The position numbers were made by a program, and so were the translations under genes. A DNA stretch of 64,000 nt from Kordia jejudonensis. Its GTDB lineage: Bacteria; Bacteroidota; Bacteroidia; Flavobacteriales; Flavobacteriaceae. This document shows positions 1 to 8,549 of this stretch, piece by piece. Below the pieces are notes generated by a model. It ran no database searches. It had not been told where the DNA came from and saw only the letters and a list, made by a program, of their open reading frames with translations. The DNA is taken from assembly GCF_001005315.1 (NCBI RefSeq), contig NZ_LBMG01000013.1, forward strand, positions 61,944-125,943, given 5' to 3'. The stretch's first letter is position 1. The number at the start of each line of letters is the position of its first letter.

Positions 1-19
1 TCCACTTTATGTTTTTGTC

Positions 20-66
20 TATTTGTATGAAATTTGCTTCAACATTTAATCTAAGAAATATCAAAT
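20..66. repeat. degenerate copy of the VOC-gene upstream region
   Basis: This 47-bp stretch matches 2374-2419, just upstream of the VOC gene, at about 41 of 47 positions. Both share the blocks AACATTTAATCTA and ATATCAAAT. The downstream copy runs into an ATG, but this copy has no start codon at the equivalent place. The rest of 1-271 shows only a short direct repeat, ATGATATCRATT at 81-92 and 95-106. I see no gene or clear promoter there. Confidence 0.45.
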
Positions 67-271
67 CTAACACATATAGTATGATATCGATTGTATGATA
101 TCAATTATTATTTATGATTCGCAAAGATTAAAATGTACAGATTACTGTTCACTATTTATATGCAAAAAGCTACGTAGCCATATCAATTTTACATCAGTAA
201 TCACCCTATAAAAATGACGGAATCCGAAAAGTCTAAAATAGAGTAGGAACGAAATATTAAAACTAAAAATT

Positions 272-928
272 TTGAAAAATATCAATTTAAAAGTAATCAC
301 TTTAGCATTAATCACAGCATTTTTCTGGTCTTGTGAAAAAGATACAGAGAACTTCTACGAAGAAGAAGCAATTACAGAAATGGAAGATACTGGATATATT
401 AGCACCAAAGCAGATCCTGACATGACGTATTATTTGCATGGAAAACAAATCGTAGATACAAATCAGATAGAAAATTTATTGAAAACTGCCAAGCACATGG
501 AAATAAAAGAAAATAACTTAACTTTTTATCCTACAAAAGAAGAGCAAAAATCTAGACTTGAAACAAACGCTAAAACTAATAGCCCAGCAGTAGTCAGGAG
601 AAATACATATCTATTTCATTATGGGATGCATAATAACCAACCATTTCACCACATGACAAATAGCAGTAATCATAATTACAGATATGGCGCTTGGATACAT
701 CATAAGTCAAATAGAAGATTCTATGCTCCGTTATGGCAAAAAATCACACGTGGTTTAAGTATAATAAATCACAATCCACGTTATTCATATCCAGATTATA
801 GATCAAGATTTACTTTCTTTTCACAAAATGGCCATCGTGGAAGCTCAGTGACAATTGAAGTACGTGCTAACAGTTACCGTAGAAATATACATATGCCTTG
901 GCACATTGGATCTCACCGAAATTACTAA
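272..928 (+). CDS. hypothetical lipoprotein
   Basis: The 218-residue product starts at a TTG. It has a short lipoprotein signal ending in the lipobox-like FFWSC, so it is probably anchored to a membrane after export. I do not recognise a family. The mature part begins with an acidic stretch and becomes rich in His, Asn, Tyr and Arg towards the C-terminus. No ATG lies in frame ahead of the signal sequence, so the TTG start is preferred. The next gene follows 62 bp downstream and also encodes an exported protein, so the two may be co-transcribed. Confidence 0.6.
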   Translation: MKNINLKVITLALITAFFWSCEKDTENFYEEEAITEMEDTGYISTKADPDMTYYLHGKQIVDTNQIENLLKTAKHMEIKENNLTFYPTKEEQKSRLETNAKTNSPAVVRRNTYLFHYGMHNNQPFHHMTNSSNHNYRYGAWIHHKSNRRFYAPLWQKITRGLSIINHNPRYSYPDYRSRFTFFSQNGHRGSSVTIEVRANSYRRNIHMPWHIGSHRNY

Positions 929-990
929 AATAAAATTAAACTTAAATAAAATCTAAATTTTAAAATAAATAAACTTTAAAAATAAATATT

Positions 991-1770
991 ATGAAAACTA
1001 TAAAATCATTATTCCTAATTTTTTGTATGCTTATTAACATTGGAAGCCCAATATATTCTGCAACACCAAACTTTGACCTAACACAAGCTATTGACGCGGA
1101 TAGTATAGAAATTATGGCACAAGAGCTGGCAAGTAATGAAAGTTTCCAAGATTTAACATCGGTAATGTTCGATGTATCTCTAACGTTTTCTCTTCCTCAA
1201 TTTGATAATGAGTCATTAGGAAGCAAAGAACAACGATTAGCCGAATTAAAATTGATTAGCGAAAATAGCAAAAACTCAAAAAAAGAAGATAACAAAAGAA
1301 TCGCTGAATTAATTGGATATGATGACTTAGGCGTATACTTAGAATTGAAAGGAATCGCAGATACAGCAGCCAAAAAACTATCCAAAGCAAAATTCTTAAC
1401 CTTACCAGAAGGACCACAACAACAAGTTGTAAAACGTGCCATAGAAATTGCAGGTAATGAAAACTATTTTGATAATTCAAATGAAAAAGTTGCAAGAGCA
1501 AAAAAACTTACGTGTAGACAATGTTATAAAGACTATGCAAAGTGTGGATTATCAGTTTGGTATGAAGTATTTTTCGTAGTATGTGTTGCAGCAGGAGCTG
1601 CGGCAGGAACTTTCGTAACTGTTGTCACTTTGGGACAGGCTGCTGCAGCATTTGTATATGCAATTATAGCGATTAGTACATTTTGTGCAGGAGAAGTAGG
1701 TATTATATCTTTAAATACTGGGTGTAGAACAGCGTACGAACATTGCTTAACTGATTGTGACAACAATTAG
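991..1770 (+). CDS. secreted precursor with 8-Cys hydrophobic C-terminal peptide
   Basis: The 259-residue protein has a Sec signal (about residues 1-23, ending IYSA). A charged, helical middle follows (about 24-172). The last 85 residues hold eight cysteines (175, 178, 185, 198, 232, 245, 252, 256) around two very hydrophobic Ala/Gly/Val-rich segments. This plan, a soluble pro-region followed by a Cys-rich hydrophobic peptide, resembles halocin C8-type bacteriocin precursors. That is a layout comparison, not an identified homology. No processing, immunity or export gene is visible nearby. It could instead be an ordinary disulfide-bonded exported protein. A strong terminator follows. Confidence 0.6.
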   Translation: MKTIKSLFLIFCMLINIGSPIYSATPNFDLTQAIDADSIEIMAQELASNESFQDLTSVMFDVSLTFSLPQFDNESLGSKEQRLAELKLISENSKNSKKEDNKRIAELIGYDDLGVYLELKGIADTAAKKLSKAKFLTLPEGPQQQVVKRAIEIAGNENYFDNSNEKVARAKKLTCRQCYKDYAKCGLSVWYEVFFVVCVAAGAAAGTFVTVVTLGQAAAAFVYAIIAISTFCAGEVGIISLNTGCRTAYEHCLTDCDNN

Positions 1771-1786
1771 AAATTAGAAAGGATAC

Positions 1787-1830
1787 ACACTAAAAAATCG
1801 TCAATAACTACATTGACGATTTTTTAGTGT
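1787..1830. terminator. bidirectional terminator, 18-bp perfect stem
   Basis: The arms at 1787-1804 and 1813-1830 are perfectly complementary around an 8-nt loop. Each arm supplies an A/T run, so the hairpin can end transcription both from the plus-strand gene ending at 1770 and from the minus-strand Lrp gene ending at 1859. Confidence 0.85.
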
Positions 1831-1858
1831 TAAAAATAGATTACGAGTTTATAATATT

Positions 1859-2287
1859 TTATTTGCGATCATACTCCAGAACATCAGAAAGTATCAGCAT
1901 CGTTTTTGTATCTCCATACGGCATAATCCGATCTATTATTCTTTGCAGATGAATCTGATCTTTTAAAATCAATTTCAAATGTACATTTTGTTCTCCAGTA
2001 ATTCGATACGCACGTTCTATTTCGGGAATCTGCGGAATTACATCAAAAAACGTGACTAACTTTCCATGAAATACATTAACCAAAATGATGACTTCCATAT
2101 CGTTTCCTAAAAGCTTCTGATTTAGCTCTACACTGTATTTTCTTATAATTCCAGTGTCTTCCATTTTTAACACGCGGTCTCTCACAGCAGAAGGCGACAA
2201 ACTTACAAGTCTGCCAATTTCTGCAAAAGATAACCTAGAATCTTCTTTTAATTCATTTAAAATTGCCTTGTCAATATCGTCTACCAT
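1859..2287 (-). CDS. Lrp/AsnC family transcriptional regulator
   Basis: The 142-residue length is usual for the family. The N-terminus (about 1-60) carries the AsnC-type helix-turn-helix, with KAILNELKEDSRLSFAEIG followed by LSPSAVRDRV. The rest forms the RAM/AsnC effector domain, with the expected GEQNVHLKLI region. Such proteins bind DNA as dimers or octamers and often sense amino acids. The gene is divergent from the VOC protein, and an 8-bp inverted repeat (ATTGAATC / GATTCAAT, 2286-2293 and 2320-2327) plus the palindrome TTCAATTGAA at 2322-2331 lie between them. The neighbour is therefore a likely target. The effector cannot be inferred. Confidence 0.9.
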   Translation of the reverse strand: MVDDIDKAILNELKEDSRLSFAEIGRLVSLSPSAVRDRVLKMEDTGIIRKYSVELNQKLLGNDMEVIILVNVFHGKLVTFFDVIPQIPEIERAYRITGEQNVHLKLILKDQIHLQRIIDRIMPYGDTKTMLILSDVLEYDRK

Positions 2288-2417
2288 TGAATCGTGTTTA
2301 TATTAAAATCTAATAAGATGATTCAATTGAAATGAATATGCCTTTACAATTGATATCACTTTTTCTTTTTACGTATTTGTCTGAAATTTATAGAACATTT
2401 AATCTAAAAAATATCAA

Positions 2418-2828
2418 ATGAATACATTCCATTTAGCCATAAAGGTAAAAAATATTGAAAGCACATACCAATTTTATCATAAAATATTAGGCTGTAAAAA
2501 GGGGAGAAGTACTGAAAGATGGATAGACTTTGACTTCTTTGGGCATCAACTATCTGCGCACGTTTCACAGGCAATTCCTCCACTAGATTATTGTGGTTTG
2601 GTAGATGAGGTTGCTGTCCCCATTCCACATTTTGGCTGTATTCTTTCTGGAGAAGAATTTGAACAAGTAGCAGCAAATCTTACCGCAAATAATATTGAAT
2701 TCATTGTAAAACCTCAAATTCGATTTTCAGGAAAAGCTAGTGAACAAAAAACGATGTTCGTGACTGATTTTAGTGATAATGCCTTGGAATTCAAGATGTT
2801 TAAGAATCCTGAGTACATTTTCTCGTAA
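2418..2828 (+). CDS. VOC (glyoxalase/bleomycin-resistance fold) protein
   Basis: The 136-residue protein shows the vicinal-oxygen-chelate pattern. It begins FHLAIKVKNIESTYQFYHKILG, with the first metal-ligand His at residue 5, and has a second beta-alpha-beta module near VPIPHFGCIL. It ends with DNALEFKMF, whose Glu is the usual last metal ligand. Members include dioxygenases, lyases and antibiotic-binding proteins, and the sequence does not say which this is. It is transcribed away from the Lrp regulator, 130 bp apart. Confidence 0.8.
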   Translation: MNTFHLAIKVKNIESTYQFYHKILGCKKGRSTERWIDFDFFGHQLSAHVSQAIPPLDYCGLVDEVAVPIPHFGCILSGEEFEQVAANLTANNIEFIVKPQIRFSGKASEQKTMFVTDFSDNALEFKMFKNPEYIFS

Positions 2829-2956
2829 TTTTAAATCTAAGAATATAAATTATGAAATTAATTCTTATAGTAATAGCTTAACAGTATATTTCTTTTTGAA
2901 AATCATTAAAAGCTAAAAATATACATATTAAAAAATAATTTTAAAACGTATAAACT

Positions 2957-3172
2957 ATGAAAAATTTGAACCCAGTATTCTGTTTAGGACTACTCATTTT
3001 ACTATTTAATTGTATTACTTCGTGTGAAAAAGAAGAACTAGTTAATCCTAAAGAAACCAGCAAAGAATACTTTACAGAATTAAAAACAAATTCTATAACT
3101 ACTAAACCATCAACAAATGATTCAATTAGAAGACGCTTTAGAGGTCCTGGATCTACATCTCTTCCTCATTGA
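2957..3172 (+). CDS. small hypothetical lipoprotein
   Basis: The 71-residue product has an N-terminal hydrophobic segment and the lipobox ITSC, followed by EKEEL. The short mature part is rich in Thr, Ser and Lys and ends in an Arg-rich stretch (RRRFRG). I recognise no domain. The start of the mature sequence (C-E-K) is like that of the lipoprotein at the left end of the window. A terminator lies about 85 bp downstream. Confidence 0.5.
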   Translation: MKNLNPVFCLGLLILLFNCITSCEKEELVNPKETSKEYFTELKTNSITTKPSTNDSIRRRFRGPGSTSLPH

Positions 3173-3257
3173 TTATATATTAATTAATTGAAAAATTGGT
3201 TTTTAAATGTTTCAGATAGTGAGAATATCAACTACAGTGAATAGATATTATTAATTT

Positions 3258-3291
3258 AAAAAACCGTCAAACTAAGTTTTGACGGTTTTTT
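3258..3291 (+). terminator. rho-independent terminator
   Basis: A 14-bp hairpin (3258-3271 with 3278-3291, core ACCGTCAAA / TTTGACGGT) is followed by T residues. It ends the transcript of the small lipoprotein. The remaining gap up to 3494 holds no gene I can support. Confidence 0.8.
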
Positions 3292-3494
3292 TATGGAACT
3301 TAGCCATGTATTACTATAAGTTTTTGGTCTATAAAAGTTTATCCAAAAAACACGAAGGCCAAATGCACTAAGTCTAACTTCCTATTTTTTTAGATGAATC
3401 TATTTTACAAAAAAAGCAAACTCCTACAAGTGCTTTCAAAATGGACTTCAAAAAGAAATTCATTCTTCCTTCTAAAGAAAAAATACAAATATAA

Positions 3495-3547
3495 TTTGTA
3501 CAATTCATAAATATCTATATATTTGGTAAACCAATCTGGTAAACCAA
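3495..3547 (+). promoter_or_regulatory. alginate lyase promoter with two GntR-type operators
   Basis: TTTG at 3495-3498 and TATATTTG at 3518-3525 are separated by 19 bp and match the Bacteroidetes -33/-7 promoter. Two operator copies, TTGGTAAACCAA (3523-3534) and CTGGTAAACCAA (3536-3547), lie 13 bp apart and overlap the -7 box and the start region, 8 bp before the ATG. That position suits repression. The GntR/FadR-type protein encoded at 15779-16480 is the likely binder (inference). Confidence 0.75.
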
Positions 3548-3555
3548 TTTAATAA

Positions 3556-4506
3556 ATGTACATTAAAAAACAATCGCAGCGCTTTATACACAAGGGTATA
3601 TTCTTTTTAATAACCTTTACATTTGTATTAAGTTGTTCTAATAATGATGATTTAGAACCACCAACTACCACGACGACGATTCCTACGACACCTACAAACC
3701 CTACAAATCCAACACCGCCAACTGTAAACTATGCAGATATAAACTTTTCCAATTGGAAAGTTACATTGCCTGTAGATGAAGATAACAATGGAAAACCAGA
3801 CGAATACCAACCTAACGAATTGGTAAATTTGGGCTACCAAACACTTCCGTCTGTACAACCATTTATGTATGACGATACAGATGACGAATCACTCGTTTTC
3901 TACACATATCCAGAAAGTTCTACCACCAATAGTTCCTATTCACGTACCGAACTGCGAGAATTGATCAATCCTTCAAACTCTAGAGAAAATTGGACCTTAC
4001 TTGAAGGAGGAATCATGAAAGGACGCTTAAAAGTTGATGATATTTCAGAAGACCCAAATTCAAGTAACACATATCATAGAACTATTGTCATGCAAATTCA
4101 TGGAATCATTTCTGAAGAAGATATGAATACGTTCAACTTTTCTTCAAACAATGGACCACCATTACTAAAAATCTACTGGATAGATGGCTACATTTGGTCA
4201 TACAAAAAATCACTCATCGATGAAACAACTACGGGTAATGACTTGCTAGATACTTCCAATTCAACTTGGACAGACGAAAAGCAAAATCTTGGATATGTTG
4301 GCTTTGATGTGTTCGATTTTGAAATTATTGCTTCCGATGCACGATTAAGTGTGCAACTCAACAATGAAACACCTTATATATATGAGGATGTAAGCTTGGA
4401 TAAATGGCCTTTTGAAAACTATTTCAAAGCAGGAAACTACTTGAATACCACAGATGCAACTGCATTTTCTTATATAAAATATTACAATCTATATCTAACG
4501 CATTAA
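3556..4506 (+). CDS. PL7 alginate lyase, lipoprotein
   Basis: The 316-residue protein has a lipoprotein signal (lipobox VLSC), a Thr/Pro-rich linker (about residues 37-56) and one alginate-lyase-2 type jelly roll. The three PL7 active-site signatures are present: SRTELREL, QIHG and YFKAGNY. PL7 enzymes cleave alginate by beta-elimination. The lipid anchor and flexible linker suggest it acts at the cell surface. It is the first gene of a run with the T9SS protein, the two-domain lyase and kdgF, and the GntR-type operator pair sits directly before it. Confidence 0.88.
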   Translation: MYIKKQSQRFIHKGIFFLITFTFVLSCSNNDDLEPPTTTTTIPTTPTNPTNPTPPTVNYADINFSNWKVTLPVDEDNNGKPDEYQPNELVNLGYQTLPSVQPFMYDDTDDESLVFYTYPESSTTNSSYSRTELRELINPSNSRENWTLLEGGIMKGRLKVDDISEDPNSSNTYHRTIVMQIHGIISEEDMNTFNFSSNNGPPLLKIYWIDGYIWSYKKSLIDETTTGNDLLDTSNSTWTDEKQNLGYVGFDVFDFEIIASDARLSVQLNNETPYIYEDVSLDKWPFENYFKAGNYLNTTDATAFSYIKYYNLYLTH

Positions 4507-4515
4507 AATAATCAT

Positions 4516-6336
4516 ATGAAAACAAAATTACTTTTAATAGCAATACTTTTTGCAAGTTTTGCATATTCACAAACGACACTTACTTTAGGGCAAGGAACAT
4601 CTTCTTCGGCAACCAGAGGACCTTTTCAACGTTCAGATAGCGGTTCAAGTTCAGTATATTCTCGGGCTAGTTTATTGTACACAGCAACGGAATTAGCATC
4701 CATGTCGCCTTCTGCTACGATATCTCAAATTAACTTTGACTTAGGATCTTCAAACATTATTACAGCTTCTGGCGATGCTACGATGACTATTTATATGAAA
4801 AATTCAAGTGCTACAGAAGTCATAGCTAGTGGTGGAAATTGGTCAGATGTTATAAACGGAGCAACTATTGTTGGAACCTACACATTTAACACCACAAATA
4901 ACTTTCCTGGTGCCTCAGGATATGTAAGTTTTGTTTTATCAACACCTTTTAGCTACACAGGCGATGCTTTAGAAATTGCTGTAGATTGGGACTGTTCTAC
5001 GTTAGTTCCTGCGGATCCAGCGCAACCAAATGCATTACTTTCTGGGAATGGTTCACTAAACTGGCGCTGGGACAATACAACACATCAATCTCTGAATTAC
5101 AGGGCAGGTTCTTCATCGGCACCAACAACATTAACAAGTAGAAAAGCACAACGTGTAAACACACAAATTGTATACAGTGGTGCAACTACACCAGCAACAT
5201 CAGGCCAAGTTATTGGAGAATTTCCTATTATGGATGGCGGTATGGAAAGTCAAACTGCAGGGAATATGAGTTCTGCAGGTAGCGGTCAATCTGGTACAGC
5301 TCAAACCGTATGGACAGTTTCTTCAACTGGGAATTCAGCAGTTAGAGATATTACAAATAATGCAGCATTAGCAAGATCAGGAGATGTTTCAGCGGCATTT
5401 CAAATTGCATCAGGGAGCAGTAACTTACGATTGCAAAGTCCTTCAACAGTTGCGCCAAATCAATTACAAATCAACACAGAATACACAGTTCAGTTCTTTT
5501 ATAGCGCAAGCGCTGATCCTGGAAATGATTTAGATCCTGGAATTTATTTAAACAATACATCAGGAAGTAACACGACTAACAAAACAGATGCAACTCCTTT
5601 TGTTGCAAATACATGGACTAAAACCTACGGTACCGTAACAACAGGTGGCGCTATTAATGCTTCACATTGGGCTGTTGCCAGAATGAGTGGAAGCAATGTA
5701 ACAGCCGTTAGAGTAGATGATTTTGTTGTGTACTCAGGTCCATATGATGATACTGCTCCAAACGATCCAACAGTTGGTACGTATGTAAACAATGCTGGTA
5801 TTGCTACAATTGGTTGGACAGCGCCTTCTGGTGGAGTTGACAGTGGTGGTTATGTAGTTGTTAAATATACAACAGCACCAAATGCAGATAACGATCCAAG
5901 TCAAAATGGGATTTATCAATTTGGAAACACAATTACTAACGGAACAGGAAATCTTGCCGGAACTGTAGCTTATATTGGTACAGATACAAGTTTTACAGAT
6001 ATATATGCAACAGGTAATTTCTATAAAATATATGCGGTAGATAAAGCGTTCAACTATTCAAATGAAATAGAAGTATCAGATGCAACACTAGACGTAGAGG
6101 AAAATTCAGTTTTTGATTTTAAACTATATCCAAATCCAGTTCATGACATATTAACTATAGAAACGAATTCCGTGCATTCAGTTTCAGTAGGTATTTACAA
6201 TATGTTAGGTGAAAAAGTATTAACTGTTGATAAAGTACAGAAAGGCATTGATATTTCTAATCTTAAAAATGGAATGTACATAGTTAACATCAATTCAAAT
6301 TCAAAAAGCACAACGAAAAAAATAATCAAACAGTAA
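4516..6336 (+). CDS. T9SS-secreted accessory protein of the alginate locus
   Basis: The 606-residue protein has a Sec signal (ending FAYS-Q). The N-terminal beta-rich domain is Ser/Thr/Gly-rich (about 20-230). A second domain resembles carbohydrate-binding jelly rolls (about 240-410, with INTEYTVQFFYSAS and VRVDDFVVY), and a fibronectin-like segment follows. The end is a type A sorting domain (about 530-606, YPNPVHDILTIE ... NLKNGMYIVNI). No lyase signature is visible. It lies 9 bp after the PL7 gene, so an alginate-binding or adhesion role is the natural guess, but this is inferred from position only. Confidence 0.7.
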   Translation: MKTKLLLIAILFASFAYSQTTLTLGQGTSSSATRGPFQRSDSGSSSVYSRASLLYTATELASMSPSATISQINFDLGSSNIITASGDATMTIYMKNSSATEVIASGGNWSDVINGATIVGTYTFNTTNNFPGASGYVSFVLSTPFSYTGDALEIAVDWDCSTLVPADPAQPNALLSGNGSLNWRWDNTTHQSLNYRAGSSSAPTTLTSRKAQRVNTQIVYSGATTPATSGQVIGEFPIMDGGMESQTAGNMSSAGSGQSGTAQTVWTVSSTGNSAVRDITNNAALARSGDVSAAFQIASGSSNLRLQSPSTVAPNQLQINTEYTVQFFYSASADPGNDLDPGIYLNNTSGSNTTNKTDATPFVANTWTKTYGTVTTGGAINASHWAVARMSGSNVTAVRVDDFVVYSGPYDDTAPNDPTVGTYVNNAGIATIGWTAPSGGVDSGGYVVVKYTTAPNADNDPSQNGIYQFGNTITNGTGNLAGTVAYIGTDTSFTDIYATGNFYKIYAVDKAFNYSNEIEVSDATLDVEENSVFDFKLYPNPVHDILTIETNSVHSVSVGIYNMLGEKVLTVDKVQKGIDISNLKNGMYIVNINSNSKSTTKKIIKQ

Positions 6337-6444
6337 TTTTTGAACAACAAAGGTATTTATTTTATAAAAATACTTGCTGAATTGTTGCATCAATCAGTTT
6401 CAAATCTGAAATCGAATACAGTCATTAAAAATAGATAATACACT

Positions 6445-8499
6445 ATGAAATTAAACAAATCCAAATCAGTTTTTACCTTTTGTACGGTATTGATTGGTAT
6501 CATTTTACTATTCAATTCTTGTGAAGAAAAGAAAAAATCAAACGCTGATCAAAAAAATAAAGATGTGGCAGAAAGTGTTACTGCACAAGATGTCATTCCA
6601 TTTTTTCAGCATTGGAATTTAATTTTAGGTAATGGTTCTAATGTGGGTAAAGCAACGGATTATGAGAATAAAAATTTCTTTTACACAACAAATGACGACA
6701 AAGAAAGCTGGGTTGTATTTAAATCTCCCAATGCAGGAAACACCCATGGTACATCTAACAATACAAGAACTGAATTAGCACAACTAAAAAAGTGGTCGCC
6801 TATGACAGATGCTACCATGGATGCTACACTTAAAGTAATGAATGTTGCCACAACTGGTGATGCTAGTGTTGCGGCAACGTACTCAGTTGTTGTTGGTCAA
6901 ATTCATAGTGCTGACGGACATGAAAATGAGCCGCTAAAAATATTCTACAAAAAATTCCCTGGACATACGAAAGGTTCTGTATTTTGGAATTATGAAATCA
7001 ATACCGCTGGTGATGACAATTCAAAACGATGGGATTATTCCTATCCAATTTGGGGATATGACTTTTCTGTGGTTGGAAGTGATGCAAATACGTATCCTCC
7101 AGAACCAGCAGATGGAATTGCGCTAGGCGAAGAGTTTAGTTACAATGTAAAAATAGAAGATGGTATCATGTATCTAACGTTTACAAGTAAAGGACATGAA
7201 ACCAAAACATTTACTAAAAATTTGATTCGTTCTGAATATGTAAATCGTTCCGATATACCAGCGCAAGTACAAAAACTATTTGTACCAATAGGCCAAGATG
7301 GTGTTGAACGAAAAAATGCATACACGGAAGAAGGACTCTTTTTCAAATTGGGTTGTTACAACCAAACAAACGGAAAAGATCCGAAAGTCAACAAAGTTTG
7401 GTGTTCGGGAGCTGAAACCCATGGTGGAGACATTCAAAAACAATATGCAGATGGAAACTACGCTGAGGTTTGGTTTAAAACTGCAAACATAACCATCAGT
7501 GATGATGCCATTTCCAATGCAGGATACTTTGAGGCAAATGATGGATTAAGTGGAAAAGTAGTCTATCCAAGTGAGGTAATTCCTTTTATGGACAAATTCA
7601 AAATATTAATGGGAGATGGTACAAACAAAGACGATCTCATCAATTTTGAAGATAAAAACTTTTTCTACACCGTAATAGATGGCACAAGACGTTGGGTAGT
7701 TTACAAAACTCCAAACTCTGGAGTGACTTCAAAAAACTCTAGCAATACACGAACGGAACTACACGAAAAAAGAGATTGGACACCAGAAGAAGGTGGAAAA
7801 CTAACAGGAACGTGTAAAGTAATGCAAGTTTCAGATTCTGGAGATGCGCGAGTTGCCGCTTCGTACTCTGTTGTTGTAGGACAAATTCATAGTGGCGAAG
7901 GACACGAAAATGAGCCGCTAAAAATATTCTACAAAAAATTCCCAGGACAAACCAAAGGTTCCGTATTTTGGAACTATGAAATCAATACCGCTGGGAACGA
8001 TAATTCTGGACGATGGGATTTTTCAACGGCCGTTTGGGGACATGACATGTCTGTAATTGGAACAAGTAAAAACGACTTTCCAGCTGAACCTAAAGATGGA
8101 ATCGAATTAGGCGAAGAATTTAGTTATGAAGTAAATGTATACAAAGGAATTATGTACCTAACGTTTACAAGTAAAGGACATGAAACCAGAACATTTACTA
8201 AAAATTTGATCTCCTCAGAATATGTGCAAAAATCAGCTATTCCAGCACAAGTACAAAAACTCTTTGTACCAATCGGACAAGACGGAACAGAACGCGCTAT
8301 TGCCTATAGTGGCGAGCTAAACTATTTCAAACAAGGAGCATACAATCAAACCAATGGAAAAAGTCCTGAAAAAAATATGGTTTGGTGCGCAGGTGCAGAA
8401 ACCTATGGCGGTGACATTGCAAAACAATATGAAAATGGCTGTTACACAGAAGTTTGGTTCAGAGAAGCAACCATAGGAGCAGGAACGCCACCACAATAA
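6445..8499 (+). CDS. two-domain PL7-like alginate lyase, lipoprotein
   Basis: The 684-residue protein has a lipobox (LFNSC) and two tandem, closely similar lyase domains, about residues 48-355 and 373-680. Each keeps the three PL7-type active-site signatures: NTRTELAQ, GQIHS and FFKLGCYNQ in the first, and NTRTELHEK, GQIHS and YFKQGAYNQ in the second. Both also contain EPLKIFYKKFPG and KGSVFWNYEINTAG. Both domains therefore look catalytic. Most PL7 enzymes have one catalytic domain. The high nucleotide similarity between the halves indicates a recent internal duplication. Different cleavage specificities or more processive action are possible. Confidence 0.85.
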   Translation: MKLNKSKSVFTFCTVLIGIILLFNSCEEKKKSNADQKNKDVAESVTAQDVIPFFQHWNLILGNGSNVGKATDYENKNFFYTTNDDKESWVVFKSPNAGNTHGTSNNTRTELAQLKKWSPMTDATMDATLKVMNVATTGDASVAATYSVVVGQIHSADGHENEPLKIFYKKFPGHTKGSVFWNYEINTAGDDNSKRWDYSYPIWGYDFSVVGSDANTYPPEPADGIALGEEFSYNVKIEDGIMYLTFTSKGHETKTFTKNLIRSEYVNRSDIPAQVQKLFVPIGQDGVERKNAYTEEGLFFKLGCYNQTNGKDPKVNKVWCSGAETHGGDIQKQYADGNYAEVWFKTANITISDDAISNAGYFEANDGLSGKVVYPSEVIPFMDKFKILMGDGTNKDDLINFEDKNFFYTVIDGTRRWVVYKTPNSGVTSKNSSNTRTELHEKRDWTPEEGGKLTGTCKVMQVSDSGDARVAASYSVVVGQIHSGEGHENEPLKIFYKKFPGQTKGSVFWNYEINTAGNDNSGRWDFSTAVWGHDMSVIGTSKNDFPAEPKDGIELGEEFSYEVNVYKGIMYLTFTSKGHETRTFTKNLISSEYVQKSAIPAQVQKLFVPIGQDGTERAIAYSGELNYFKQGAYNQTNGKSPEKNMVWCAGAETYGGDIAKQYENGCYTEVWFREATIGAGTPPQ
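6592..8480 (+). repeat. intragenic tandem duplication of a lyase domain
   Basis: The first (about 6592-7495) and second (about 7573-8480) halves of the lyase gene are direct repeats offset by about 981 bp (327 codons). Stretches such as GAGCCGCTAAAAATATTCTA are identical in both. Confidence 0.8.
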
Positions 8500-8549
8500 A
8501 TCAACAAGAAAATAATAACCATATTTTGGAATCAATTAAAAATAATACA

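Noticed and set aside
3440..3495. Short ATG frame before the first lyase promoter
   Set aside because: Only 17 codons, low complexity, and it overlaps the -33 element.
6350..6385. Hairpin between the T9SS protein and the two-domain lyase genes
   Set aside because: About 6-7 A/T pairs only and no following T run, too weak to call a terminator.
8454..8549. In-frame extension of the KdgF-like cupin
   Set aside because: It overlaps the end of the lyase gene and encodes no cupin-like sequence.
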